64,000 nt of DNA, taken from Diospyros lotus. Its lineage: Eukaryota; Streptophyta; Magnoliopsida; Ericales; Ebenaceae. Within the stretch, counting starts at the first letter, position 1, and each line of letters starts with the position of its first letter. A program made the translations under genes and the position numbers. The stretch lies in contig NC_068343.1 of the NCBI RefSeq assembly GCF_014633365.1, positions 31,279,307 through 31,343,306 of the forward strand. The letters are read 5' to 3'. A model generated the notes under the pieces. The model was not told the origin of the DNA and did not search any database. It was given only the letters and a program-made list of their open reading frames with translations. This document shows positions 34,786-46,232 of this stretch, piece after piece.

Positions 34786-37514
34786 ATGTGGAGGCGTGCA
34801 GTGTTGACAAGTGCTGCTAAATGTGCTCTACAACTGCAGTGTATGATACTGTCCCGGTGGTCCTCATCGTCAACAAGCAGGTCCTCATCATGGACAAGCA
34901 TGTCCTCTGCTGTGAACTCCATCTTGCTCCGCTCCCTCAAAGAGCACTACCTTGAAATCTCTAAAATGACTCCTCCCCCGGTAAATTAAAAAACACCTCT
35001 CTCCCTCTGTATGTATATATGTGCAAATGCATGTGTCCATTTTTTTTTTTTTTTTGTAGCATAATATTTTCTGATGTAACTTAGATTATTTTGAACTGTT
35101 TCTACCTAAAATATTGGTGTGTTTTTTGTTTAAAGTCAGTGGGTTTGTCTTTCCCCATGCTTAGCTACATGCTCTGTTTGTTGTTTTGGTGTATATGATG
35201 ATTACATTGACTCAATTTAGATTGAATATATGCTTTTAGGATTTTAGTGGGTTTATCTAATATTCTAAATTATGGTGAACTTCTGTTCTGAATAGAAGGT
35301 GAACCCTCCATTGCCTTTTACAATTGTGAAAGGATCACTTGAAAGCAGTGGTCCAGTTTTAAAAAGGGCATATGGTGAAGAGGAGATCAGTCTCTATGTA
35401 ATGCGATTGGCTAACATTATTCCTGGTGGTGGAGATGATGATACTAGTGATGATGGGATTAACCAGTTGTTTCTTCATGTGGATATCTCAAAGCCTAGTC
35501 AGAAAGACGCTTTGCATTTTCTATGCGGGTTGTACCCTGATGCACTTGGTATTCACTCTGTCTCATTGAGGCCCAAGCTTGAAACTTCTGGTTTTCTTAT
35601 GGTTCCAACCAAATATAATGGCCCCCTTTTCCAGTAAGTCTGACCATGCTTTTTCAAGAGCATATAACTTCTATTTGTTATGATTAACTATCTATTCAGT
35701 TAATATCTTTGTGATAAATCTAAAGGGCAATGTGTAAAAAGAATGTTTTAGTTATTTGTTATTCATTCTTCAGACCTTGCCATCCCTTAAAAGTGTTCAT
35801 GGATGTGTACCACGTTAACATCATATGGTTAGATAAAATACTAAAAATGGTTGCAACTTTAAATAACATCATTAATTGGACAACCTAAAACACAAAAATT
35901 GCATAATCTAGCAATGTTTGTGATATGTTGGGATGATTGGGTTAGTGTTGGGGCATATTAATGAGGTTAATGTCTTTAAAATTTGTTTTATGGTTTAAGA
36001 CTGGGAAAAGACTGCACAAATAAAACCTATACACGTATGCAGAATTAAAAAAGATCCTAGGAGACATTATATAGAATGACAAAGATACCCTGATGCATAA
36101 AACATGAAAACTAAGCCTAACAAAGCTCTTAGGAAGGCTCTTCATCTCCCAAAACATTCCAAAATCAATGTTTGGGCCTCAAAACCAGTTTTAGGATGCC
36201 TCATGTATGTATCTTTAGAGGCTGCTGCCAACATCTTCCATTATATGGCTACCTCTTTACTGTAGTGAAAATAATTATCATAACCAACCTTTGAACTTAT
36301 TCAAGTGCTTGACATTGAGGAAGATGCCACGTATTTGGCTAAAAGTCCATAATTCAATTTTTTCCTTCTTGTTCATTCACTTTTTGTTAGGATGAAACAG
36401 CACTCATGGAGTCTCTGTTCAGCTTTTTTCAACGTTCCTAGGTTTGGTTACTTATTAATCAATTTAGTTGTTTTAACTAAATTTCCAAATCCATGTGGTT
36501 TAAGTCATGTTCCAGAAACACTTTGGGGTTGCTTAGTTGTGGAAAGTGATTTCTAGTTTCTATCTCCCATTTTCTATATATTCTCTTGTTTTCATTTTCC
36601 ATAGGAAAATTGAAAAATGCCATCAAATGTTATGAATACAGAAAACTAATTTCCAATCTAGAAAAGAGAAAGATATGGTAAAATAAGGGAGTTGTCTTAA
36701 TTTCTTTTGTGTAACTTGTGTTAGAGAAAGAGATGGGGATGATTTATGAAGAACTTTTGGAAAATGCTCCAAATTAATAAGGAAAACTCTGAAAGCTTGT
36801 TTTAGGAGTTTTCAAGTTTGGTTCAATTTGGGAAAACCATGTTTTCCAAATCTTCATTGTCTATTTGGGAATTTTTTGTATTTGAACAAGTTTTCTAATT
36901 TTTCATTTTTTATGTAGTATTTTTTCTAGAAAACTAGAGCAGTTTTCCACAACTAAACAATCCCTTTGAAGCTTGAATATAGGGTTTGGAACAATACGAT
37001 GACTTAAATCACCACCTAACTTTTCAAAATGTTGAGAACTCCTCATAGTGGGAAATTGCTTTCTGGATTAGCCTTATAAACTAAATAACTGGACTTTAGT
37101 GCATATTGTTTTACAAATAACCACTAAATTTTGTGTAATCTAGAGAAATGAAAAGGACCAATTAATTATTTTTTTTTGTTTGTCAAATGAACACAAATGT
37201 ATTGGGGATAATAAATAATCCAAATACTGACAAGATTAATGTAAACTTTATTTTGTTAGCTATTTTCCTTGCAACAAAATCTGTGGAACTTCCAAAATGA
37301 AGTAATACTCTTTATGATGTGCAGAGATCTTGATGAAAAGATGAGAGATGCACTACATAGTTACATTGAAGAGCGAGGTATAAATGAGAGCCTTTTTCCA
37401 TTTCTTCAAGCTTGGCTTTATGTTAAGGATCACAAGAATCTGATGCGTTGGTTCAAATCAGTTGGCACATTCATTCATGAGCACAAGAAAGTTTTAGATT
37501 CTAATGCTGTTTAA
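34786..37514 (+). CDS. mitochondrial glycoprotein family protein, MAM33/p32-like
   Basis: Three exons (34786-34980, 35296-35633, 37325-37514) join in frame to 240 residues, with GTAAAT and GTAAGT donors and AATAG and TGCAG acceptors. Family members are acidic, trimeric mitochondrial matrix proteins related to yeast MAM33 and human p32. Residues 1-60 are basic and Ser-rich (MWRRAVLTSAAKCAL) and look like a mitochondrial presequence. The middle has the acidic loop GGGDDDTSDDG and a beta-rich stretch (LHFLCGLYPDALGIHSVSL). The C-terminus has the family signature YNGPLFQDLDEKMRDALHSYIEERGINESL..FLQAWLYVKDHKNLMRWFKSV. The start is the first ATG of the targeting sequence. The gene looks intact. Intron 2 is about 1.7 kb and holds a MITE. 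The exact paralogue cannot be named. Confidence 0.9.
36526..36964. mobile_element. MITE in intron 2 of the MAM33-like gene
   Basis: The left end GGGTTGCTTAGTTGTGGAAA and the complement of the right end, GGGATTGTTTAGTTGTGGAAA, are near-identical inverted repeats about 440 bp apart. A possible TTTG duplication borders both ends, but it is too short to assign a superfamily. No coding capacity. Confidence 0.75.
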
Positions 37515-37987
37515 GGTGGGTTTTTGAAATGATTTAATTATTGTCTATGATGTTAAACATCGTCATTTTGCAAGTATAGGCTAATTCTCGTGTTTTACCT
37601 GAATTTTTGGTTTTACACATGCTTAGTGTTTAAATTATGACCATATTTTCTATTATCTCTCTTAACGAGCTAGAATTTATGTAATCGCCCTCACTAAGTG
37701 CAAGATAAAGGCTTAATGCATTATCAACAACATAATTTTTGCTCTTTATCAATAACATATTTTATTTTTGAAACAAGCAGAAAAAACTCTCTTGCTCGAT
37801 TAAATTCTAATGAACAGAAGGGCAGCAATATATACAACATACATCCTTATCTTTTCTCCTATAAAGTAGGAGATGAGATAGGATATGCTATCTCTTAAAT
37901 ATTAAGATATTCTATCTCCTAACTTATAGACACTAATTTAAACTTTAAAAATACAAGTTTACAATATTTAAACTACAAGACTAAAGG
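37515..37987. other. 3' flank of the MAM33-like gene
   Basis: It probably holds the 3' untranslated region and spacer up to the Tekay insertion. An inverted repeat at about 37866-37922 pairs TAGGAGATGAGATAGGATAT with ATATTCTATCTCCTA. No other gene is seen. Confidence 0.45.
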
Positions 37988-40900
37988 TGTAAAGATCCAA
38001 AAAAAAAAAAAAAAAGAATTAATTTAATTAAAGTATTTATATAATAATTAATTTAAAAAATGAAAAAAATATAAAAAGAAAAGGGGGAGGCGCTCGGCAG
38101 CCCCCCTCCCTAAATCAGAATCTCTCTCTCTCTCTCTTATTCTCTCATTTCCCCTCTCGGATTTTCGGCGATTTTGAGCAATCCGACCGTTCGATCGACG
38201 ATCCGACTTCGTTTTCACCGTTAAAGTGCCCCCGATCTACAAGGAGGTAAGTGCTTTGGCTTCATCTTTTCGATTTTTCTTCTTGTTTTCGTGGAATGTG
38301 GGTTGAGGCGCGATGGGGCTTGATGGCCGAATGTTTAAGGTCAGATCCGACCGTTGGATTTCTTTGATTCTTGGATATGTTGGTCGGTTTGCTTGAGGGG
38401 GTTGGGTGGTGGTCTTGGATCGCCGGAAATCGCCGGCCACGGTGGCCGGCGACGTTGGCAGTTTGTTTATCCATTTTGGTCGAGACTTTGACTCTAGATC
38501 TACAAAGATATAGCCGTCCGATCTTTCTCATTTTTGGGTATGTTGCTCTCCTTAGTGTTGCGCACCTCGGGGTAGTTTCTGATCGTCGAAAAAATGGCCG
38601 GCGGCCGGCGAACGACGACGGCCAGATTTGCCCTTATTTTTGGTCGAAAATTAATTTTCAGATCTATCAAGATCTGACTGTCCGATGGGTTTCATTTTAA
38701 TATATGTTGTTATTCGTGACGAGGGCTTCGTATCGGTATATTGATCGGCCATTTTTGGCCGGCCGGCGGTGGTCGCCGGCGGCAGCAGTCTGATGGGAAG
38801 GAAAAAAAGAAAAGAAAAAAGAAAGAAAAGAAAAGAAGAGAAAAAGAAAGAAAAGAAAAGAAAAGAAAAGAAAAATAAAAATAAATAAAATATAAGGAAA
38901 AAGGAAATGAGGGCTTTTGGGGTTGGGCATGTCGGGTTAGGTTTTAGCCTAGGATGGCGGGGCCCGATTGGGTTTTAGGATGGCCCAATGTGTTGGGCAT
39001 GACTGACCCAGTTGTGGCAGCCCTTGGGCTAGCCCACTCGGCTTGTTCTCCCTTGTCGCTTGTCCGTGGACCTAGGATGACTTGGTTAGGTTGGTCTTAC
39101 TCAGGATATCGAGGTTGATCTAATTTGGGTTCTCTTTAGGTCTCCTAGAATTGGCGATATGATTGGCGAGTCATTTTGTTGATCGGAGTCTTAAGGACGA
39201 AGCCCTATTAGATGACTCGAGGCCGAGCAAGACTGACCCCGAGTGCGTTCTAGGCTAGCCTATGATGATGACGTGAGTTTATTTCGAATCCTGATTTCTG
39301 ATGGATTTCTTCTATTTTGAGGCTAGAATATTGCAATTTATTCATTTTAAACCATTTATTAAATTATTAATTAATTATTAAGTTTTTAAGAAAATTTATC
39401 AATTTAGTTATAAATATATATATGTATGTATTTTTGATAAATGAGGAATTTAGATAAAAAAATATATTATTTACATTAAAAGAAAACTAGTTTATGGGTA
39501 AATATATATATATATTATGATATTGCAGCCTATAAGTGGGTGTGTAGTTCCACTATACACTTACGCGTAGCAAGCAAAGCGAGACATGATGACGTAGTCG
39601 ATGGCTTAGCTCGACGAATTCCATGACGCCAGATTTGAGTATTACGTGGGCCAAGGTACCAAATAATCGATTTAGGGTGTTAGGCAATGGTTAGGATTTT
39701 CGGTAATTTCATTACGTCGTTATTCTTGTTACCTAAATGTGACGCCCCATTCTATTTATTGTAGGCTCAGATTCTCAGGATTTTGTTCGATCTTCTCCCC
39801 AGACTCGGACTTGAGTCATCGTTTCCCAGGCGAGTAGACAGGATATGTTGTGTTTATCATATTTTTATGCACGTATATAAATTGTTCTATGCATAACTTG
39901 TAAATGATTTCTATATTCAAATCATAGAAAATATTCTCTTTTAATTGTTCCTAAATTACATGAAATATTTTCATCATACTAGGAGAGACATAAACAGAAA
40001 GATACCCTAACTGATTTCTTGTTTTGAGAATGTGAAATGTTGAATGATATGGTGTATTTTAGACACCACATGAAATGATAAATGATTATGACTTGTGCAT
40101 AAATTAGGGTATCATTTGCATTATTATTAGAGGACTATCTAGTAGATTCCCTGGTGACTCACAGCAGGAAAAGATCATGGTACTGTGAGGCTTGGCATGC
40201 CAAGGCCATGAGAGACACGGATAGTATGTTTCAGCACTGCTATCACGTGGGCCTTTATGATGATATTGTGTGATGATGATGTATGTGCCGATATATATAC
40301 TTGTGTGCATGTGTATATAGGCGTTAGGCCAGTTTCTACTAGTGTGTCCTCAGAATCAGTGCATGCATCTCATACAAAAGTATAGGGGACTTAGGTGGTT
40401 AGGGAACAATTTATGGGGGTTGTCTTTAGGCACCTATTTTTCCTACACTATGTTTTCCTTTGAAACCTCAAATTATTTAAACTTATGGTTCATATTTCCA
40501 CTGTTTATACTGTTATTACGTTATTATACTCATGATGATCATCCTAGCATTTTATTGTATACTCTCATAGTGGGCATGACATACCTTATACTCGCGAGTC
40601 CATAAGACTCACCTCGTTTTATTAAAAATATTTTCAGGGAATCCTCCTTTTGATTATTGGTCCAGCAGATCTTCTGGTATGATATCATACCCTCTTTTGA
40701 TTCCGGATGTATTATAGGATGCTCTGTGGAGACATACAAGTGTTGTAGAGTCTGATGTTTTGTCTTTATTTTTGTTGGCACATAATTGTGCCAAGGGCCC
40801 GAGATACGGGATCGGGTATGTATTATTGACAGCAGTGTGATAGATATTCTTATCTTGTACAGCTGCTGTATATGGAATATTGAGATGTTATGTTAGAAGG

Positions 40901-41049
40901 TGAATTAGTATTTTATTCATGTTCTATATCTTGTCAGTAATATTGTTTTATTCAAATCGAGGTAGAGAAGAGGCTTACTAGTCCATTTTGGGGCCGCTTG
41001 GCCTAGGGATTAGTGCCGGTCATGACATATTAGTTTTCGGGTCGTGACA
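37988..41049 (+). repeat. 5' LTR of the Tekay-type element
   Basis: It runs from TGTAAAGATCC to GGGTCGTGACA, 3062 bp. It opens with an A-run, carries a CTCTCTCTC block, a purine tract AAAAGAAAAGAA (about 38797-38880) and several GATCCGACCGTT-type motifs. It aligns along its whole length with 46233-49264; the main difference is an extra roughly 60 bp at about 39804-39866 that the 3' copy lacks. Confidence 0.95.
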
Positions 41050-41052
41050 GAT

Positions 41053-41065
41053 TGGTATCAGAGCC
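41053..41065 (+). other. primer binding site, initiator tRNA-Met type
   Basis: TGGTATCAGAGCC starts three bases after the 5' LTR. It is complementary to the 3' end of plant initiator tRNA-Met, the usual primer of chromoviruses. Confidence 0.9.
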
Positions 41066-41294
41066 TAGGTTACTCTTGAGTTAGGCTTGTGTCTTTTGAT
41101 TCTATTCGATTCTCTAGCCTTGTCTAAGGTCTTGTCTCATTGAGTCCCACAGAGCCATTCTTAGCTGGGTTTTAGATCGTGGTGTGAGCCATGGCACATT
41201 ATTGATCTAGCTTTTGCTAAGGGTGTTAGAGTCTAGTATCATTTGATCTTTTGCTTTCAGATTCTATTGCTACTCTTATTGACCTATCAGTACG

Positions 41295-44200
41295 ATGACA
41301 GGGACGATGCCTTCTCGTTCTCGGACAATATCCAGGCAGACAGATTCTTTAGGGGGTGATCAGGCTCCTCAGCCCTCACCTACTAGCGGTTACACGGTCA
41401 GAGGCCGTGGACGAGGTCGTGGCGAATGACGTGGCCGAGGCCGAGGCCGAGGTAGAGTCCGGGGTCGTGGTTCTGGTCGTAGTGGAGTTAACTTTGATGG
41501 TAGTACTCCGGCGAGGGATAGGGACCAGTTGATTATTGACTCCTTGGCAAACATCACGGTGTTGTTGACAAATATAGTTAATTCTCAGAGACAGCCAGAG
41601 ACGCCAGGGGGTGTGAGCCCTGATACCAGGGTTGGTGGCGGCACTAGAGATGGCACCGAGGATGGCACTAGAGGCGGCACTGGCGACGGTGCTGTGGCTG
41701 GTGGCGCCAGGGGCGCCGTTAGCGGTGGCGTTGCAGGTGTTGCCGTCGGCACTGGCGATGCAGGCGAGACTAGGGGACAGCCTCCAGTGGACCTTCCAGT
41801 GGACCCCGAGGCCGTTGGGATAGATTATGAGTTTGAGCAGTTTATGGGTCTGAAGCCGCCCCAGGTCAGAGGTGCGAGAGATAAGGCTGAAGAGTTTTTG
41901 GATCAGTTGGACAAACTGAAGAGAGGTTCTCGCATACATGGCTACTGGATGGTGGAGCTCACCTCTTTTTGTCTTCATGGTGAGGCGAGCGTGTGGTATG
42001 ATGTATTGAGGAGACGGCGGGGTGATGCCCCGTTAGGATGGGCTGAGTTCAAGAGGCTATTTTTGGCAAAATATGTCTCTAGCACTATGAGATTCCAGAG
42101 GGCCCAGCAGTTTGAGGCCCTAAGACAGACCCCAGATATGAGCGTTGAGCGTTATGATGCGTTATTCACTGAGCTCTCACAGTTTGCACCTGCTTTGGTT
42201 CCTACAGAGCAGGACAGGATTACACGCTTCATATCTCGATTGATCGAGCCGTGGTTTAGGAGTTTGCACGCCACTCGTTTTGGCACTTATGAGGAGGCAG
42301 TTGATAGTGCTTTAGCCCTTGAAGCACGTGCAGCAGAAGAGAGGGCAACTAGAGACTTGAAGAGGATTAGAGGCGACACTGGTACTTCCTTCTCTTCTGG
42401 GAAGAAGGGGAAGGGCACGACGAGCTTGCAGCCATTGGCAGTAGCGCCACCATTTCCTTCATTGCCTGCGCCCCCTTCCCAGAGACAGCAGCAGCAGCAG
42501 CGACAGTGGCAGCAGAGACAGGAAGAGAGGCCCCTATGTCCGACATGTAAGAAGAGACACTCAGGGGTGTGTAGGTATGCGAAGCCCCCGATTACATGCT
42601 TTAGGTGTGGACAGCCAGGTCACGTACAGAGGGATTGTTCACAGCTAGGGCGAGGCCCTCCAGGACGACAGGCTCCAGCCCAGCAGCCAACATCTAGAGC
42701 TCAGAGCAGCGCTCCCCAGTCTCGAGGGGGACATGGCCCACAGAGTCAGCCGAGGGTCTATCATATGACGACTCAGGATGCCCAGGCATCCAATCAGGTG
42801 GTGACAGGTACGGTTCATATTTGTGGTCACAATGCACACGTGCTATTTGATCCCGGGGCGACGCATTCGTTTGTATCGCGGCAGTTTGCTCCCTGTCTGG
42901 GAGTAAGTGCCACTCCTTTGGGCGAGCCCATGTTAGTGAGAACTCCTGTGGGTGATGCCCTACAGGTAGAGCGAGAGTATCGGGCTTGTGTTGTTTTTCT
43001 CGTGGGTAGGGATACGCTAGCAGATCTTATTTTACTCGGTCCTATGGAGTTTGATGCCATTTTAGGTATGAATTGGTTAGCTTCATGCCACGCTAGCCTA
43101 GACTGTCGTCAGAAACGCGTTTACTTTAATATTCCCGGTGAGGATTTGTTTTATATCTAGGGAGATAGGACTCGAGGGGCTAGTATGTTGATATCAGCTA
43201 TAAAGGCGCAACGTATGTTGGGCAAAGGCTGTGAGGGGTTCTTGGCAGTCGTGAAAGAGTGTGACCGATCAGTTGGGGAGGTTAGTGGAGTCCCGGTAGT
43301 GTGTGAGTTCCCAGACGTTTTTCCCGAGGAGCTTCCGGGATTACCACCTGATCGAGAGATTGAGTTTTGTATTGACCTAATACCGGAGGCTCGACCTATT
43401 TCGATACCCCCGTATAGAATGGCCCCAGCGGAATTGAAGGAGTTAAAGGATCAATTACAAGAACTCTTAGATAAGGGCTTTATTAGGCCTAGCACGTCAC
43501 CATGGGGTGCGCCTGTGCTATTTGTGAAGAAGAAGGATGGGAGTTTGAGACTTTGTATTGACTATCGTCAATTAAACAAAGTTACTATTCGTAACCAATA
43601 TCCGTTGCCACGCATTGATGACCTATTTGATCAATTGCAAGGCGCGAGGCGATTTTCTAAGATTGATTTAAGATCAGGATACCATCAATTGAGGATCAGG
43701 AATCAGGATATTCCCAAGACTGCCTTTCGCACTCGGTATGGGCATTACGAGTTTTTGGTGATGTCCTTCGGGTTGACGAATGCTCCGGCAGCATTCATGG
43801 ACTTGATGAACAGAGTATTTCGACCCTTCTTGGATCGATTCATCATCGTGTTCATAGAAGACATATTGGTGTATTCGAGGAGTGATGTTGAGCATGAGCA
43901 CCATCTTAGGACGGTTTTGCAAGCCCTTCGTGAGAATGAGCTGTATGCCAAATTTTCAAAGTGTGAGTTTTGGCTAGAAAGTGTTGGCTTTTTGGGCATG
44001 TTGTGTCTAGTCAAGGGATCCAAGTGGACCAAAAGAAGATAGAGGTTGTGGCTTAGTGGCCTAGACCCACTACAGTCACCGAGATACATAGTTTCCTAGG
44101 TCTAGCAGGATACTACCGTCGCTTTGTGAAGGATTTTTCTAAGATTGCAGCGCCGATGACGCGTCTCACCCAAAAGAATGTAAAGTTTGAGTGGTCAGAT

Positions 44201-46198
44201 GCATGTGAGCAAAGCTTCAATGAGTTGAAGCGGCGTTTGACTACAGCTCCAGTGTTGACCTTACCATCAGCGAGTGGGGGTTATGCCGTGTACTGTGATG
44301 CGTCGAGGGTTGGATTAGGATGTGTGTTGATGCAGCGTGGGAGAGTTATTGCATATGCTTCTAGGCAGTTGAAGAAGCATGAGCAGAACTATCCTACTCA
44401 TGACCTCGAGATGGCTGCCGTAGTATTTGCTCTCAAGATATGGCGGCATTACTTGTACGGTGAGACTTGCGAGGTGTTCACGGATCATAAGAGCCTCAAG
44501 TACATTTTTGACCAGCGGGACCTGAATTTGAGACAGCGTAGGTGGATGGAACTCTTTAAGGACTATGATATCCATATTTTGTACCACCCAGGAAAGGCTA
44601 ACGTAGTAGCAGATGCCTTGAGTAGAAAGTCTATGGGTAGCCTTGCTCATATTTCTAGTTGGAGGAGACCGTTAGTGGAGCAGTTACATAGTTTATTGCG
44701 GAGTGGTGCACGTTTAGAGATATCTGAATCTTGGGGATTTTTGGCGCACATCGAGCTTAGGTCTGCTTTGATGGAGGAGATTAAGGCGGTTCAAGTTAAG
44801 GACCCTAGTTTAGCCAAGATCATTAAAGATGTCGGAGAAGGTAAGGCGTTGGATTTTTCTGTGGACTCTTCTGGAGTGTTGAGATTCAGGACTCGGCTCT
44901 GTGTCCCCGAGGTGGACTAGTTGAGGAGTAGGATCCTTAGGGAGGCTCATCACTCTCGATTTGCCATTCACCCAGGGACTACCAAGATGTACCAGGACCT
45001 AAAGCAATTATTTTGGTGGCCACGCCTTAAGGAAGATGTTGCTCGTACGTGTCTAACTTGCCAGGTCTGTCAGCAAGTGAAGGCAGAGCATAAGAGGCCA
45101 GGAGGTTTGTTAGAGAGCATCCCAATTCCAGAATGGAAATGGGAACATATTACCATGGATATGGTTACAGGATTACCGAGGTCCCCTGCGGGACATGATT
45201 CAGTATGGGTAGTGGTAGATCGCCTAACGAAGACAGCTCGTTTTATTGCTGTACGTATGTCATTTACTGCCTCTAAGTTAGCTCAGAAGCTCATTCATGA
45301 GATTGTACGGTATCACGGAGTACCCATTTCTATTATTTCTGATCGAGGGTCCATATTTACCTCTCGGTATTGGGGCTCGTTTCATGAGGCTTTGGGTACG
45401 CAGTTAGCATTGAGTACTGCGTTTCACCCCCAGACGGATGGCCAGTCAGAAAGGACTATCCAGATACTTGAGGACATGCTTAGGGCGTGTGCCCTTGATT
45501 TCAAGGGTAGTTGGGAGAAGAATTTGTCGTATGTCGAATTTGCATATAACAATAGCTATCAATCCAGCATTCAAATGGCACCTTACGAGGCGCTATATGG
45601 TCGACGATGTAGGTCACCCTTAGGTTGGTTTGAGGTTGGTGAGAGACGACTTATTGGCCCAGATCTGGTTGGCTAAAGCATAGAGATCGTCCAGGTAGTT
45701 CGTGATAGGCTTTTGACAGCTCAGAGCCGTCAGAAGTCGTATGCAGATCGTAGGCGTCGACCCTTAGAGTTTGCAGTTGATGATTTGGTGTACCTTAGAG
45801 TATCGCCTATGAAGGGGGTAGTGAGGTTTGGGAGGAGAGGTAAGCTCAGTCCCCGGTATGTTGGACCTTTTCGAGTTCTTAGGCGGATTGGGAATGTAGC
45901 TTATGAGTTGGCACTACCACCGTCGATGGTTGGAGTGCACCCCGTATTTCATGTGTCGATGCTACGCGGGGTTATTGGAGACCCCTCTCATGTTTTGCCC
46001 CCGACAGCACCCACTATGATCCAACCAAACTTGCAATATGAAGAGCAACCTGTTAAGATCTTAGATAGGCAGGTCAGAAAGCTTAGATCTAAAGAAATAG
46101 CTTCCGTTAAAGTTCAGTGGAGCCACCATAATGAGGGTGAGGCCACTTGGGAGATGGAAGATGCTATGAAAGAGAAATATCCTTATTTGTTTTCGTGA
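41295..46198 (+). pseudogene. Tekay gag-pol polyprotein with stops and one frameshift
   Basis: The frame opens at ATG 41295. Gag (41295 to about 42640) ends with the knuckle CFRCGQPGHVQRDC (about 42598-42640). Protease has HVLFDPGATHSFVS (about 42840). RT spans about 43390-43980, and its catalytic box reads FIEDILVYS, with GAA at 43857-43859 where the family has aspartate. RNase H (44126-44640) keeps YCDAS and the end [14 protein letters not shown]. Integrase has its HHCC region, then TMDMVTGLP, ISDRGSIF and PQTDGQSERT. The chromodomain is at about 46070-46198. Lesions: TGA 41427, TAG 43158, a one-base loss near 43998, TAG 44054, TAG 44918 and TAA 45674. It encodes particle, replication and integration functions but could not do so intact. 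Confidence 0.93.
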
Positions 46199-46219
46199 AA
46201 TTCGAGGGCGAATTTTTAT

Positions 46220-46232
46220 AAGAGGGGGAGAA
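46220..46232 (+). other. polypurine tract of the Tekay-type element
   Basis: AAGAGGGGGAGAA lies immediately before the 3' LTR start TGTAAAG, as expected for plus-strand priming. Confidence 0.9.

Noticed and set aside
38237..40781. Open frames inside the Tekay 5' LTR, repeated at 46483-48996
   Set aside because: They occur in both LTR copies at equivalent places, lack domains and lie in non-coding LTR sequence.
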